9,263 bases of DNA, taken from NCBI GenBank assembly GCA_900319655.1, contig ONPH01000038.1:1-9263 (forward strand), read 5' to 3'. Below the pieces are notes generated by a model. It saw only the letters and a program-made list of their open reading frames with translations, ran no database searches and was not told where the DNA came from. The stretch is from an uncultured Eubacteriales bacterium. Lineage in GTDB: Bacteria; Bacillota; Clostridia; Oscillospirales; Acutalibacteraceae. Shown in pieces: positions 1 to 8,165 of this stretch. Position 1 is the stretch's first letter. Each line of letters opens with the position of its first letter. A program made the position numbers and the translations under genes.

Positions 1-1
1 A

Positions 2-1321
2 AAACAAATAGGCGTAACTGCAGGCGCTTCAACACCTGCAAGGATAATAAAGGAGGTACTGGATACAATGAGTGAAGAGATTAAATCCGGTGAAACAACA
101 AATTTTGAAGAATCTTTTGAGGAGATGCTTGAAGAATCCCTCAAAAATTTAAATACTAATGAGAGGGTAATGGGTACAGTCATCAGCATCGCGCCTAATG
201 AAGTACAGGTTGACGTTGGCAGAAAACAGACAGGCTTTGTTCCTGTAAGCGAGCTTTCCAACGATCCTAACGTGAAGCCTGAAGATGTAGTAAAGATTGG
301 TGACGAAATTGAACTGCTGATTATGAAGACAAACGACCAGGAAGGCACAATTATGCTTTCCAAGCGCAGAGTTGACGCTCAGAAGGGCTGGGAGGAGCTC
401 CAGGATAAGGTAGACTCTCAGGAAATCCTCACAAGCAAGATTGTCGAGGCAGTTAAGGGCGGCGTAATCGCTGTTTACAACGGCGTAAGAATCTTTATTC
501 CGGCTTCACAGGCTACCGCTTCTCGCGACGAAAAGCTCGAGGATCTCGTTGGTCAGGAAGTTGATTTCAGACTTATCGAGGTTTCACAGCGCGGCAGATT
601 TAAGAGAGCAATCGGCTCAATCCGCAGCGTACTTAAAGAGCGCAGAGCCGCTCAGCGTGAGGAATTCTGGAAGACCTGCGAGGTTGGCAAGCGTTACAAG
701 GGCGTTGTTAAGTCGCTCACAAGCTACGGCGCGTTCGTAGACCTCGGCGGCGTATTCGGTATGATTCACATTTCCGAGCTTTCATGGACTCACATCAAGC
801 ATCCTTCCGAGGTTGTTAACATTGGCGACACCGTTGACGTTTACGTTAAGGACATCAACGAGGAGACAAAGAAGATTTCTCTCGGCTTTAAGAACGCTGA
901 GGACAATCCGTGGGAGATCCTTAAGAGAGATTATCCCGAGGGCACGGTTGTTGAGGCTACAATTGTAGGCCTTACAACCTTCGGCGCTTTCGCTAACATC
1001 ATCCCCGGTATCGACGGTCTTATCCACATTTCTCAAATTGCAAACAAGAGAATCGAAAAGCCTGCTGACGTTCTTTCTGTAGGCGAGAAGGTTCAGGCTA
1101 AGATTACTGCAATCGACTTTGACAAAAAGCGCGTAAGCCTTTCAATGAGAGCTCTCCTTCCCGAGGACGAGCAGGCTCCTGCAAAGGCAGCTCCCGTAGA
1201 GGAAGCCGCTGAGGAAGAAGCTCCTGCAGCAGAGGAAGCTGTTGAAGAGACTGCTCCTGTTGCAGAAGAAGCCGCTCCTGTTGTAGAGGAAGCTGCTCCT
1301 GCAGAGGAAACCGCTGAATAA
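2..1321 (+). CDS. ispH: IspH-S1 fusion protein, 3' part (4-hydroxy-3-methylbut-2-enyl diphosphate reductase fused to S1 RNA-binding protein)
   Basis: The first ATG is at 68, but the same frame is open back to position 2 with no stop. The extra residues (KQIGVTAGASTP..IIKEVLDTM) match the conserved C-terminus of IspH, the last enzyme of the MEP isoprenoid pathway. The gene is therefore best read as the clostridial IspH-S1 fusion, with the catalytic part outside the window. Counting from the Met at 68, a short acidic linker precedes four S1 (OB-fold) domains at about residues 32-101, 118-188, 207-275 and 290-361. Domains 3 and 4 carry the typical YGAFVDL/FGAFANI and GMIHISEL/GLIHISQI motifs. 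Residues 365-417 form an acidic Ala/Glu/Pro-rich tail, probably disordered. The S1 part resembles the four-domain S1-like proteins of Firmicutes (YpfD type), so a true ribosomal S1 role is uncertain. An AGGAGG lies 11 bases before the ATG at 68, so a separate S1 product is possible. Confidence 0.88.
   Translation, partial: KQIGVTAGASTPARIIKEVLDTMSEEIKSGETTNFEESFEEMLEESLKNLNTNERVMGTVISIAPNEVQVDVGRKQTGFVPVSELSNDPNVKPEDVVKIGDEIELLIMKTNDQEGTIMLSKRRVDAQKGWEELQDKVDSQEILTSKIVEAVKGGVIAVYNGVRIFIPASQATASRDEKLEDLVGQEVDFRLIEVSQRGRFKRAIGSIRSVLKERRAAQREEFWKTCEVGKRYKGVVKSLTSYGAFVDLGGVFGMIHISELSWTHIKHPSEVVNIGDTVDVYVKDINEETKKISLGFKNAEDNPWEILKRDYPEGTVVEATIVGLTTFGAFANIIPGIDGLIHISQIANKRIEKPADVLSVGEKVQAKITAIDFDKKRVSLSMRALLPEDEQAPAKAAPVEEAAEEEAPAAEEAVEETAPVAEEAAPVVEEAAPAEETAE
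1177..1316 (+). repeat. Low-complexity Ala/Glu/Pro-rich coding repeat (S1 C-terminal tail)
   Basis: The last ~47 codons of the S1 reading frame are imperfect short repeats of GAGGAAGCTGCTCCTG-like units, giving E-E-A-A-P-(A/V) modules. The encoded tail is strongly acidic and probably unstructured. A long Ala/Ser-rich reading frame on the opposite strand exists only because of this repetition. Confidence 0.6.
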
Positions 1322-1335
1322 TTTGCTACATAACA

Positions 1336-1361
1336 GGGCACTCCTAATGAGTGCCCTTTTT
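1336..1361 (+). terminator. Rho-independent terminator of ispH-S1
   Basis: A perfect 8-bp stem, GGGCACTC (1336-1343) with GAGTGCCC (1349-1356), has a 5-base loop and is followed at once by TTTTT. It starts 14 bases after the ispH-S1 stop codon. Confidence 0.9.
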
Positions 1362-1389
1362 ACTAATAAGGCTTGAGGAGGGTATCATT

Positions 1390-1965
1390 ATGACCGCCAA
1401 GGAAGAATTTATTGAGATTTACAATCAGTATATCAACCGCAAGGGCGCTGATGAGCTGCTCGAATGGATAGAGCGTACCGACTTTTTCACTGCGCCTGCA
1501 AGCACACGTTACCACTGCTCGTGCGAAGGCGGTTTGGTAATGCACTCCGTCAGCGTTTTTAATACGATGATGGAAAAGCACTTTGACGAGGAAACCGACA
1601 GCATAGAGAGCTTTGCAATCTGCGCACTGCTCCACGATTTGTGCAAGGCTCAGTTCTATAAGGTGTCAACCCGTAACGTCAAAAACGAAGAAACAGGTCA
1701 GTGGGAGAAGGTTCCCTACTACGCCATTGAGGACCAGTTCCCCTACGGACACGGCGAAAAATCCGTGTTCCTTATCGAGCGCAAAATGCGCCTAAAGCTC
1801 GACGAGGCTATGGCGATCCGCTGGCATATGGGCGAGTTCGGCGACAAAAACAGCAACGCCATCAGCCAGGCATACGACGCTTACCCCTTAGCGGTTAAGC
1901 TCCACCTCGCCGATTTGGAGTCAACCTACCTCAGAGAAAAAGGCACATCGGCAGTAAGACGCTAA
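1390..1965 (+). CDS. HD-domain hydrolase of unknown substrate
   Basis: A 191-residue soluble protein with the ordered metal-binding signature of the HD superfamily: GGLVMHS (His52), LLHDLCK (His82-Asp83, Lys86), YGHGEKS (His121), IRWHMG (His146) and LHLADLE (His172, Asp175). HD proteins use these residues to bind one or two divalent metals and hydrolyse phosphoester bonds. The spread of extra histidines recalls the HD domain of YhaM-like exoribonucleases and HDIG-type phosphohydrolases, but there is no OB domain, signal peptide or membrane segment, and the substrate cannot be read from the sequence. The start at 1390 is chosen because AGGAGG (1376-1381) lies 8 bases upstream. The longer in-frame GTG at 1351 sits inside the terminator stem and has no ribosome binding site. 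No convincing promoter is visible in the 28 bases after the terminator, so expression may depend on read-through. Confidence 0.85.
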   Translation: MTAKEEFIEIYNQYINRKGADELLEWIERTDFFTAPASTRYHCSCEGGLVMHSVSVFNTMMEKHFDEETDSIESFAICALLHDLCKAQFYKVSTRNVKNEETGQWEKVPYYAIEDQFPYGHGEKSVFLIERKMRLKLDEAMAIRWHMGEFGDKNSNAISQAYDAYPLAVKLHLADLESTYLREKGTSAVRR

Positions 1966-1975
1966 ACTTATATAA

Positions 1976-4012
<2,037 letters not shown>

Positions 4013-4024
4013 AAATAAACATTC

Positions 4025-4054
4025 GACCTTTCGTTTTTCGGAAGGTCTTTTTTT
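4025..4054 (+). terminator. Rho-independent terminator of ligA
   Basis: A 9-bp stem, GACCTTTCG (4025-4033) with CGGAAGGTC (4039-4047) including one G-T pair, has a TTTTT loop and is followed by seven T (4048-4054). It begins 12 bases after the ligA stop. Confidence 0.92.
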
Positions 4055-4073
4055 ATGCTTGTCTGCATAGAAT
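4045..4073 (+). promoter_or_regulatory. Candidate sigma-E promoter of the spoIIIA operon
   Basis: CATAGAAT (4066-4073) matches 7 of 8 bases of the sigma-E -10 consensus CATACAAT. The possible -35, GTCTTTTT (4045-4052), is 13 bases upstream and only loosely fits the AT-rich sigma-E -35 element. It overlaps the end of the ligA terminator. The spoIIIA operon of Bacillus subtilis is sigma-E controlled in the mother cell, so position and role agree. The -35 is weak and this remains a candidate. Confidence 0.4.
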
Positions 4074-4093
4074 AAATTATCGGAGGAATTCTT

Positions 4094-5035
4094 ATGCAGA
4101 TGAATTATAAAAAGATACTCTCGGCGGTTAATTGCCTAAGTCCGCCTGTAAAGCGGTTTTTGGAACCGTATATGGACTTTATCGCGCAAAGCGCAACAGA
4201 TATCCGTTTGCGCTTAAACCGTCCGCTAACAATCTCCGCGCGGGACGGAGTTTATTTTCCGTCAAACGACGGCGGACTTTTACAAGCTTTACCGGACAAG
4301 GCTGTTATAATTACCAAGGCGGATTTAATTGACAGCTTCAACAGGATTTGCCGTTACTCGGTCTATTCGGTACAAAACGAGATTATCAACGGCTTTGTGA
4401 CCGTCAGCGGCGGTCACAGGGCAGGCGTTTGCGGCACGGCGGTTGTCGAATCGGGTAAAATCGTGAATATACGCGATATAAGCTCGATTAACCTGAGAAT
4501 TGCCAGAGAGGTAAAGGGCTGCGCGGATAAGTTGATTTCGCAAATTGAAAATATGCAAAACGGAGTTTTAATCTGCGGCGAGCCTTGCTCGGGAAAAACC
4601 ACAATTTTGCGTGATTTGGCAAGACATATTTCTGAAAAAGAAAATAAAAACATTTCCCTAATCGACGAACGCGGAGAGCTTGCCGCGCCTGTCTGCGGAG
4701 TTAATCAAAACGGCGTCGGCTTGTGCGACGTGTTCTGCGGTTATCCAAAGCACAAGGCGGTCGAGCAGGCACTTAGGTGTATGTCGCCCGAGTACATAAT
4801 CTGCGACGAAATCGGCACGACAGAGGACTTAAAAGCAGTGGAAAGCTGCGTTAACAGCGGAGTTTCGGTAATCGCCGCCCTGCACGCGAAGAACAAGTCA
4901 GAGCTACTCGACAAGCCTAACGCTGTAAAGCTCCTTAAAACAGGCGCGTTCGGAACGGTTGTTTTCTTAAAAAGCCGTCAAAACGCAGGAGAGATAAGCT
5001 CGGTGGAAACGGCAGGTGATTTGCTTGGTAATTAA
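4094..5035 (+). CDS. spoIIIAA: Stage III sporulation protein AA, AAA-type secretion ATPase
   Basis: Cytoplasmic (mother-cell) ATPase thought to power or assemble the SpoIIIA-SpoIIQ channel, related to type II/IV secretion ATPases. The 313 residues begin with the SpoIIIAA N-terminal domain (about 1-145), including the conserved SGGHRAGVCG segment (105-114). The nucleotide-binding domain follows, with Walker A GEPCSGKTT (162-170, Lys168), an IDERGE segment (190-195) and Walker B YIICDEIG (234-241, Asp238-Glu239). His264 in AALHAK matches the conserved switch histidine region. The start at 4094 has GGAGG (4082-4086) 7 bases upstream; a second in-frame ATG two codons later is a less likely start. 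First gene of the operon; its end overlaps spoIIIAB. Confidence 0.96.
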   Translation: MQMNYKKILSAVNCLSPPVKRFLEPYMDFIAQSATDIRLRLNRPLTISARDGVYFPSNDGGLLQALPDKAVIITKADLIDSFNRICRYSVYSVQNEIINGFVTVSGGHRAGVCGTAVVESGKIVNIRDISSINLRIAREVKGCADKLISQIENMQNGVLICGEPCSGKTTILRDLARHISEKENKNISLIDERGELAAPVCGVNQNGVGLCDVFCGYPKHKAVEQALRCMSPEYIICDEIGTTEDLKAVESCVNSGVSVIAALHAKNKSELLDKPNAVKLLKTGAFGTVVFLKSRQNAGEISSVETAGDLLGN

Positions 5036-5519
5036 GCTCATCGGCTGTCTGCTGATAGCCTCGTCAGGATTTTTTACAGGCTGTGTGCTAACCCAAAGGC
5101 TCAAAAACAGGCGCGATTTTTACGACAAATTCTGCGTGTTTATCTCGCTATTGCAAACGCAAATCAGGTACAACAGCGCAGATATTTTCTCGCTCGTAAT
5201 TTCAAGCGCAAGAGGCTCGGGCTTGGAGATTTTTGATACTCCCAAAACCGATGTTCCTTTTACGGCTTTTTGGGATAATTCGTTAAGTGCTTTGCCGAAA
5301 AAATACGGCTTAAATAATTCTGATAAAGAATTATTATATGAATTCGGCTCAGCACTCGGCACAACGGATATCGAAGGTCAGCTAAAGCACCTTGGGCTGT
5401 ACGGCGAGATTTTCCAAAACAGGCTGAGCGAGTGTGAAACCGCGCTAAAGGACAAGTCGAGAATATACAGGGCGTTGGGATTGTTCGGCGGAATATCAAC
5501 GGCAATTATTATTCTCTAA
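5016..5519 (+). CDS. spoIIIAB: Stage III sporulation protein AB
   Basis: Small membrane protein of the mother-cell SpoIIIA complex, with a GspF-like fold known in the family. From the GTG at 5016 it has 167 residues, near the usual ~170. There is an N-terminal membrane segment (about 5-24, KLIGCLLIASSGFFTG), a soluble helical middle containing the conserved LLYEFGSALGTTDIEGQ stretch (107-122), and a C-terminal hydrophobic segment (154-167). The GTG start overlaps spoIIIAA by 20 bases and has a modest GGTGG upstream. A TTG at 5025 is an alternative: AGGTGAT (5014-5020) sits at good spacing and the resulting N-terminus (MVIKLIG) aligns more closely with the Bacillus protein (MLKLLG, from memory). 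Either way the gene is translationally coupled to spoIIIAA. Confidence 0.9.
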   Translation: MICLVIKLIGCLLIASSGFFTGCVLTQRLKNRRDFYDKFCVFISLLQTQIRYNSADIFSLVISSARGSGLEIFDTPKTDVPFTAFWDNSLSALPKKYGLNNSDKELLYEFGSALGTTDIEGQLKHLGLYGEIFQNRLSECETALKDKSRIYRALGLFGGISTAIIIL

Positions 5520-5537
5520 AAGAATAAAGAGGTTTAA

Positions 5538-5732
5538 ATGGACGTAGAGTTAATTTTCAAAATCGCGGCTGTCGGCATAATCGTGGCGGTGCTCTCCCAG
5601 CTGCTTATCAGGAGCGGCAGAGAGGAGCAGGCAATGCTCACAACGCTTGCCGGGCTGATTGTGGTGCTGACAATGATAATCACGCAGATAAGCTTGCTTT
5701 TCGAGACTATCAAGCGGATGTTTAACTTTTGA
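5538..5732 (+). CDS. spoIIIAC: Stage III sporulation protein AC
   Basis: A 64-residue integral membrane protein of the SpoIIIA complex. Two hydrophobic segments (about 5-24 and 33-54) are separated by a short polar loop, SGREEQA, a conserved feature of the family. Length is typical (about 65-68). AAAGAGGT (5526-5533) gives a good ribosome binding site 4 bases before the ATG. The stop TGA overlaps the start of spoIIIAD by one base (TGATG). Membrane topology is inferred from hydrophobicity only. Confidence 0.94.
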   Translation: MDVELIFKIAAVGIIVAVLSQLLIRSGREEQAMLTTLAGLIVVLTMIITQISLLFETIKRMFNF

Positions 5733-6121
5733 TGAGCATAGTTTCAGTCTGCGCGTTGTCGGTCGCCGCAGTTATAATCGCCCTCACCCTAAAGCCGAAA
5801 AACGCCGAAATCGCTGTAATGCTCGGATTGTGCGCCTCGGTTGTGGTTTTATTTTCGCTGTTTTCAAACGTCGCGCAAATCACTGACAAAATCAGCGAAA
5901 TCACCGCCGCCTCAGGGATAAGCACAGGCTATATCGCAATTCTTTTGAAGGTTATCGGCATTTGCCTGGTGACGGAATTCACCGCCAACGTCTGCCGCGA
6001 TTCGGGCAGTTCTTCGCTTGCAGGCACGGTAACGCTCACGGGCAAAATCCTCGTCACAATCGCGGCTTTGCCGCTGTATATGGACATTCTGGGCACAGTT
6101 ATGGAGTTATTTAATAGGTAA
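5732..6121 (+). CDS. spoIIIAD: Stage III sporulation protein AD
   Basis: A 129-residue polytopic membrane protein of the SpoIIIA complex, close to the usual ~130. Hydrophobic segments lie at about 4-20, 26-46, 66-85 and 103-125. The conserved family stretch KVIGICLVTEFTANVCRDSG (73-92) is clear. The ATG at 5732 is chosen because it forms a TGATG junction with the spoIIIAC stop; a TTG one codon earlier is also open but inferior. There is no strong ribosome binding site, so translation probably relies on ribosomes finishing spoIIIAC. Three bases separate it from spoIIIAE. Confidence 0.94.
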   Translation: MSIVSVCALSVAAVIIALTLKPKNAEIAVMLGLCASVVVLFSLFSNVAQITDKISEITAASGISTGYIAILLKVIGICLVTEFTANVCRDSGSSSLAGTVTLTGKILVTIAALPLYMDILGTVMELFNR

Positions 6122-6124
6122 GAC

Positions 6125-7237
6125 GTGAAAAAGTTTTTGACAATTATAACAGTGCTAATCGCACTTTTGAATATATCCGCCATGACGGTCAACGCCGAGG
6201 AATACGAATACGATTTTTCAGAGGTTTACGGCAGCTTGTCCGACGAGGCGAGGGAGCATATGCTCAGTATCGGAGCGGACAACGCCGACGCAAACGCTCT
6301 TTCAAATTTGAGCTTTGATAATATTATGAGCGAGATTGAAGGCATCGCCGCGGACAGCTCAAAATCTCCGCTGTCGGGGTTAATCTCGATAATCGCACTG
6401 CTTCTTATTTGCTCAATGCTCAGCGCTTATAAATCGTCGTTAAGCCTTCAAATCGGTGAAACGCTCAACACCGCCTCGGCGCTGTGCATATGCTGTTCGG
6501 TTTTGCCGCCATCAATCGGCGCGGTCAATACCGCGTGCGATGTTATAGTAAACGCTTCAGATTTATTACTAGCCTTTGTGCCGATTGCAGGAACGCTGAT
6601 GGTAACGTCAGGTCAGGCGTTCGGCTCGGCGGCGTACTGCGCTTCGGTAATCGCAGCAGGGCAGGGGGTGGCGCAGACCGCTCAAAAGATAATCGTGCCG
6701 TTTTTGAATATGTTTTTGGGAATCAGCATATCGGGCGGACTTTCTCCGGGCATAAATCTAAACGGCTTTACGTCGTTTATCTCAAAGGCGTTCAAGTGGA
6801 TTTTGGCGTTTGTAATGACAATTTTCACTTCCGTCCTCGGCATTAAGCAGGTGCTCGCAGGCTCGCTCGATAACGTATCGGGCAGGACGGTGCGTTTTGC
6901 GTTAAGCTCATTTGTTCCGGTTGTCGGCTCGGCATTGTCGGAAGCATACCGAACAGTGTCGGGCAGTGTGTCGCTCTTAAAATCGGGCTTGGGAGTATTT
7001 GTGGTAATCGCCGTCGGAGTGACTTTTTTGCCGATAATCGTAAACTGCCTTCTCTGGTCATTGTCGCTCAAAACAGGCAAAGCCGCGGCAGAGGTTATGG
7101 GGCTTAATCAAAGCGCCGTTCTGCTCGACGGTATCGGTTCGGTTTTCTCTGTGTTAATCGCCGTTTTGCTATGCATCGCCGCGGTGTTCATTATCTCCGC
7201 CGCAATGGTGTTTTTAATCGGCGGAGGGGGAGTATGA
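6125..7237 (+). CDS. spoIIIAE: Stage III sporulation protein AE
   Basis: The largest membrane component of the SpoIIIA complex, a polytopic protein thought to form part of the channel core in the mother-cell membrane. The 370 residues start at GTG (6125), with AGG (6116-6118) upstream and only 3 bases after the spoIIIAD stop. A signal peptide is visible (1-24: KK, hydrophobic core, V-N-A cleavage site). An acidic extracytoplasmic segment (about 25-80) follows, then roughly seven or eight hydrophobic segments between 84 and 366. The motif FVPIAGTLM (151-159) and the SSFVPVVGSALSEAY region (261-275) are typical of the family. It ends in a glycine run whose GGAGGGGG codons (7223-7230) double as the ribosome binding site of spoIIIAF, and the two genes overlap by ATGA. 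Confidence 0.95.
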   Translation: MKKFLTIITVLIALLNISAMTVNAEEYEYDFSEVYGSLSDEAREHMLSIGADNADANALSNLSFDNIMSEIEGIAADSSKSPLSGLISIIALLLICSMLSAYKSSLSLQIGETLNTASALCICCSVLPPSIGAVNTACDVIVNASDLLLAFVPIAGTLMVTSGQAFGSAAYCASVIAAGQGVAQTAQKIIVPFLNMFLGISISGGLSPGINLNGFTSFISKAFKWILAFVMTIFTSVLGIKQVLAGSLDNVSGRTVRFALSSFVPVVGSALSEAYRTVSGSVSLLKSGLGVFVVIAVGVTFLPIIVNCLLWSLSLKTGKAAAEVMGLNQSAVLLDGIGSVFSVLIAVLLCIAAVFIISAAMVFLIGGGGV

Positions 7238-7707
7238 ACGGCTTGGGAGCGGTTGCGGCTTCGGTATGCTGTGCTTCATTGATATGCGCGTTGGTATCAA
7301 ACTTCGTAAGCGACAGCTCGGTAAAAAGAGTGTTAAACCTTGTGCTCGGGGCGTTTATGGTCTGCTCGCTGATTTTTCCCATAAAGTCGGCGGTGCAGGG
7401 CATAAGGGAAGAAATTTCCGAAAGCTCACAATCAGCCGTACAATCCGCAACCGCAGACGAAGCTCAGTATAACCGCCAAATCGTCGCGGAAACGCGAAAA
7501 AACCTTGAAAAAACTCTAACCGCTCTGCTTAACCAAAACGGCATTTACCCCGAAAGCGTAGAAGTTATTTTATCCGTTAAGCACGACAACAGCATAATTA
7601 TCTCACGTGTCGGCATATACATAGACAAAAGCTGTACGCAGACGGATAAGATACTTGAGCTCACCGCTCAAAATTTCGGAATTACCCCGAACATTATTAC
7701 GGAATAG
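7234..7707 (+). CDS. spoIIIAF: Stage III sporulation protein AF
   Basis: Membrane protein of the SpoIIIA complex. The frame is open further upstream into spoIIIAE, but the ATG at 7234 fits the family. It has GGAGG (7223-7227) at good spacing, overlaps the spoIIIAE stop as ATGA, and is followed by two membrane segments (about 6-24 and 33-52). The C-terminal part (about 85-157) is an extracytoplasmic domain with the beta/alpha pattern of a ring-building motif: VEVILSVKHDNSIIISRVGI, then a helix and a final strand. The 157 residues are shorter than the ~206 I recall for Bacillus subtilis; the missing part would be in the linker. Confidence 0.9.
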   Translation: MNGLGAVAASVCCASLICALVSNFVSDSSVKRVLNLVLGAFMVCSLIFPIKSAVQGIREEISESSQSAVQSATADEAQYNRQIVAETRKNLEKTLTALLNQNGIYPESVEVILSVKHDNSIIISRVGIYIDKSCTQTDKILELTAQNFGITPNIITE

Positions 7708-7716
7708 GAAGCAAAA

Positions 7717-8151
7717 ATGACAGACCGGATTAAAAAGATTTTTGACAGCGGCAAGCTCCGCAAAATCATCATAATCTGCGGAATTGCAGGTATAGCGCTG
7801 ATTTTTTTATCAAATTACATAAATCCCGTCTCACGCGGGAACGAAAGGACTGATGTTGTTTCGACAGAGGAATACGGCAAGCGAACTGAAAGCAACCTCG
7901 AAACGCTGATCACCCATATTCAGGGCGTAGGCGCGGCAAAGGTAATGCTCACAATGGAAAACAGCGTAGAAAATGTTTACTTAAAAGACAGCACAACCAA
8001 AACCAAGGAAGTTGAGCCTGTAATCAGAGGCGTGCTTGTCGTATGCGAAGGCGGTGACGATCCTGTTGTTGTTGAGCGCGTGACCCAAGCGGTAACAAAA
8101 GCCCTTGACATTTCGGCAGCAAAAGTATGTATTACAAAATTATCAGAATAA
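7717..8151 (+). CDS. spoIIIAG: Stage III sporulation protein AG, compact form
   Basis: Ring-forming component of the mother-cell side of the SpoIIIA-SpoIIQ channel. The 144 residues hold a basic cytoplasmic N-terminus, one membrane segment (about 17-36) and an extracytoplasmic ring-building domain related to the EscJ/PrgK ring proteins of type III secretion. That domain has a first half (about 61-88, with HIQGVGAAKVMLTM) and a second half (about 103-142, starting IRGVLVVCEGG and ending with a strand around VCITKL). AGGAAG (7706-7711) overlaps the spoIIIAF stop and serves as ribosome binding site. It is clearly shorter than the ~229 residues I recall for Bacillus subtilis; the insertion between the two halves is only about 14 residues and polar (KDSTTKTKEVE). 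Confidence 0.93.
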   Translation: MTDRIKKIFDSGKLRKIIIICGIAGIALIFLSNYINPVSRGNERTDVVSTEEYGKRTESNLETLITHIQGVGAAKVMLTMENSVENVYLKDSTTKTKEVEPVIRGVLVVCEGGDDPVVVERVTQAVTKALDISAAKVCITKLSE

Positions 8152-8165
8152 AGGTCGGTAGTATT

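Noticed and set aside
1093..1341. Reverse-strand open frame of 82 codons rich in Ala and Ser
   Set aside because: It is the antisense image of the Glu/Ala/Pro repeats of the S1 tail, has no ribosome binding site and overlaps a conserved gene.
1322..1350. Possible promoter TTTGCT-N17-TAATGA before the HD gene
   Set aside because: The -10 matches only 3 of 6 and sits within the terminator hairpin; no better than chance.
1351..1389. Upstream GTG extension of the HD gene
   Set aside because: The GTG lies inside the terminator stem and lacks a Shine-Dalgarno; the ATG at 1390 has AGGAGG at correct spacing.
5313..5335. AT-rich inverted repeat AATAATTC/GAATTATT inside spoIIIAB
   Set aside because: The 8-bp AT-only-rich stem within a coding region is weak, has no T-run and is easily explained by the local Asn/Leu codons.
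6484..6846. Forward 120-codon open frame within spoIIIAE
   Set aside because: It is out of frame with a clear membrane protein gene, has a basic, low-quality composition and no ribosome binding site.
6940..6960. CATACCGA as an internal sigma-E -10 in spoIIIAE
   Set aside because: An internal promoter is reported for the B. subtilis spoIIIA locus, so I looked for one, but this site has two -10 mismatches and no recognisable -35.
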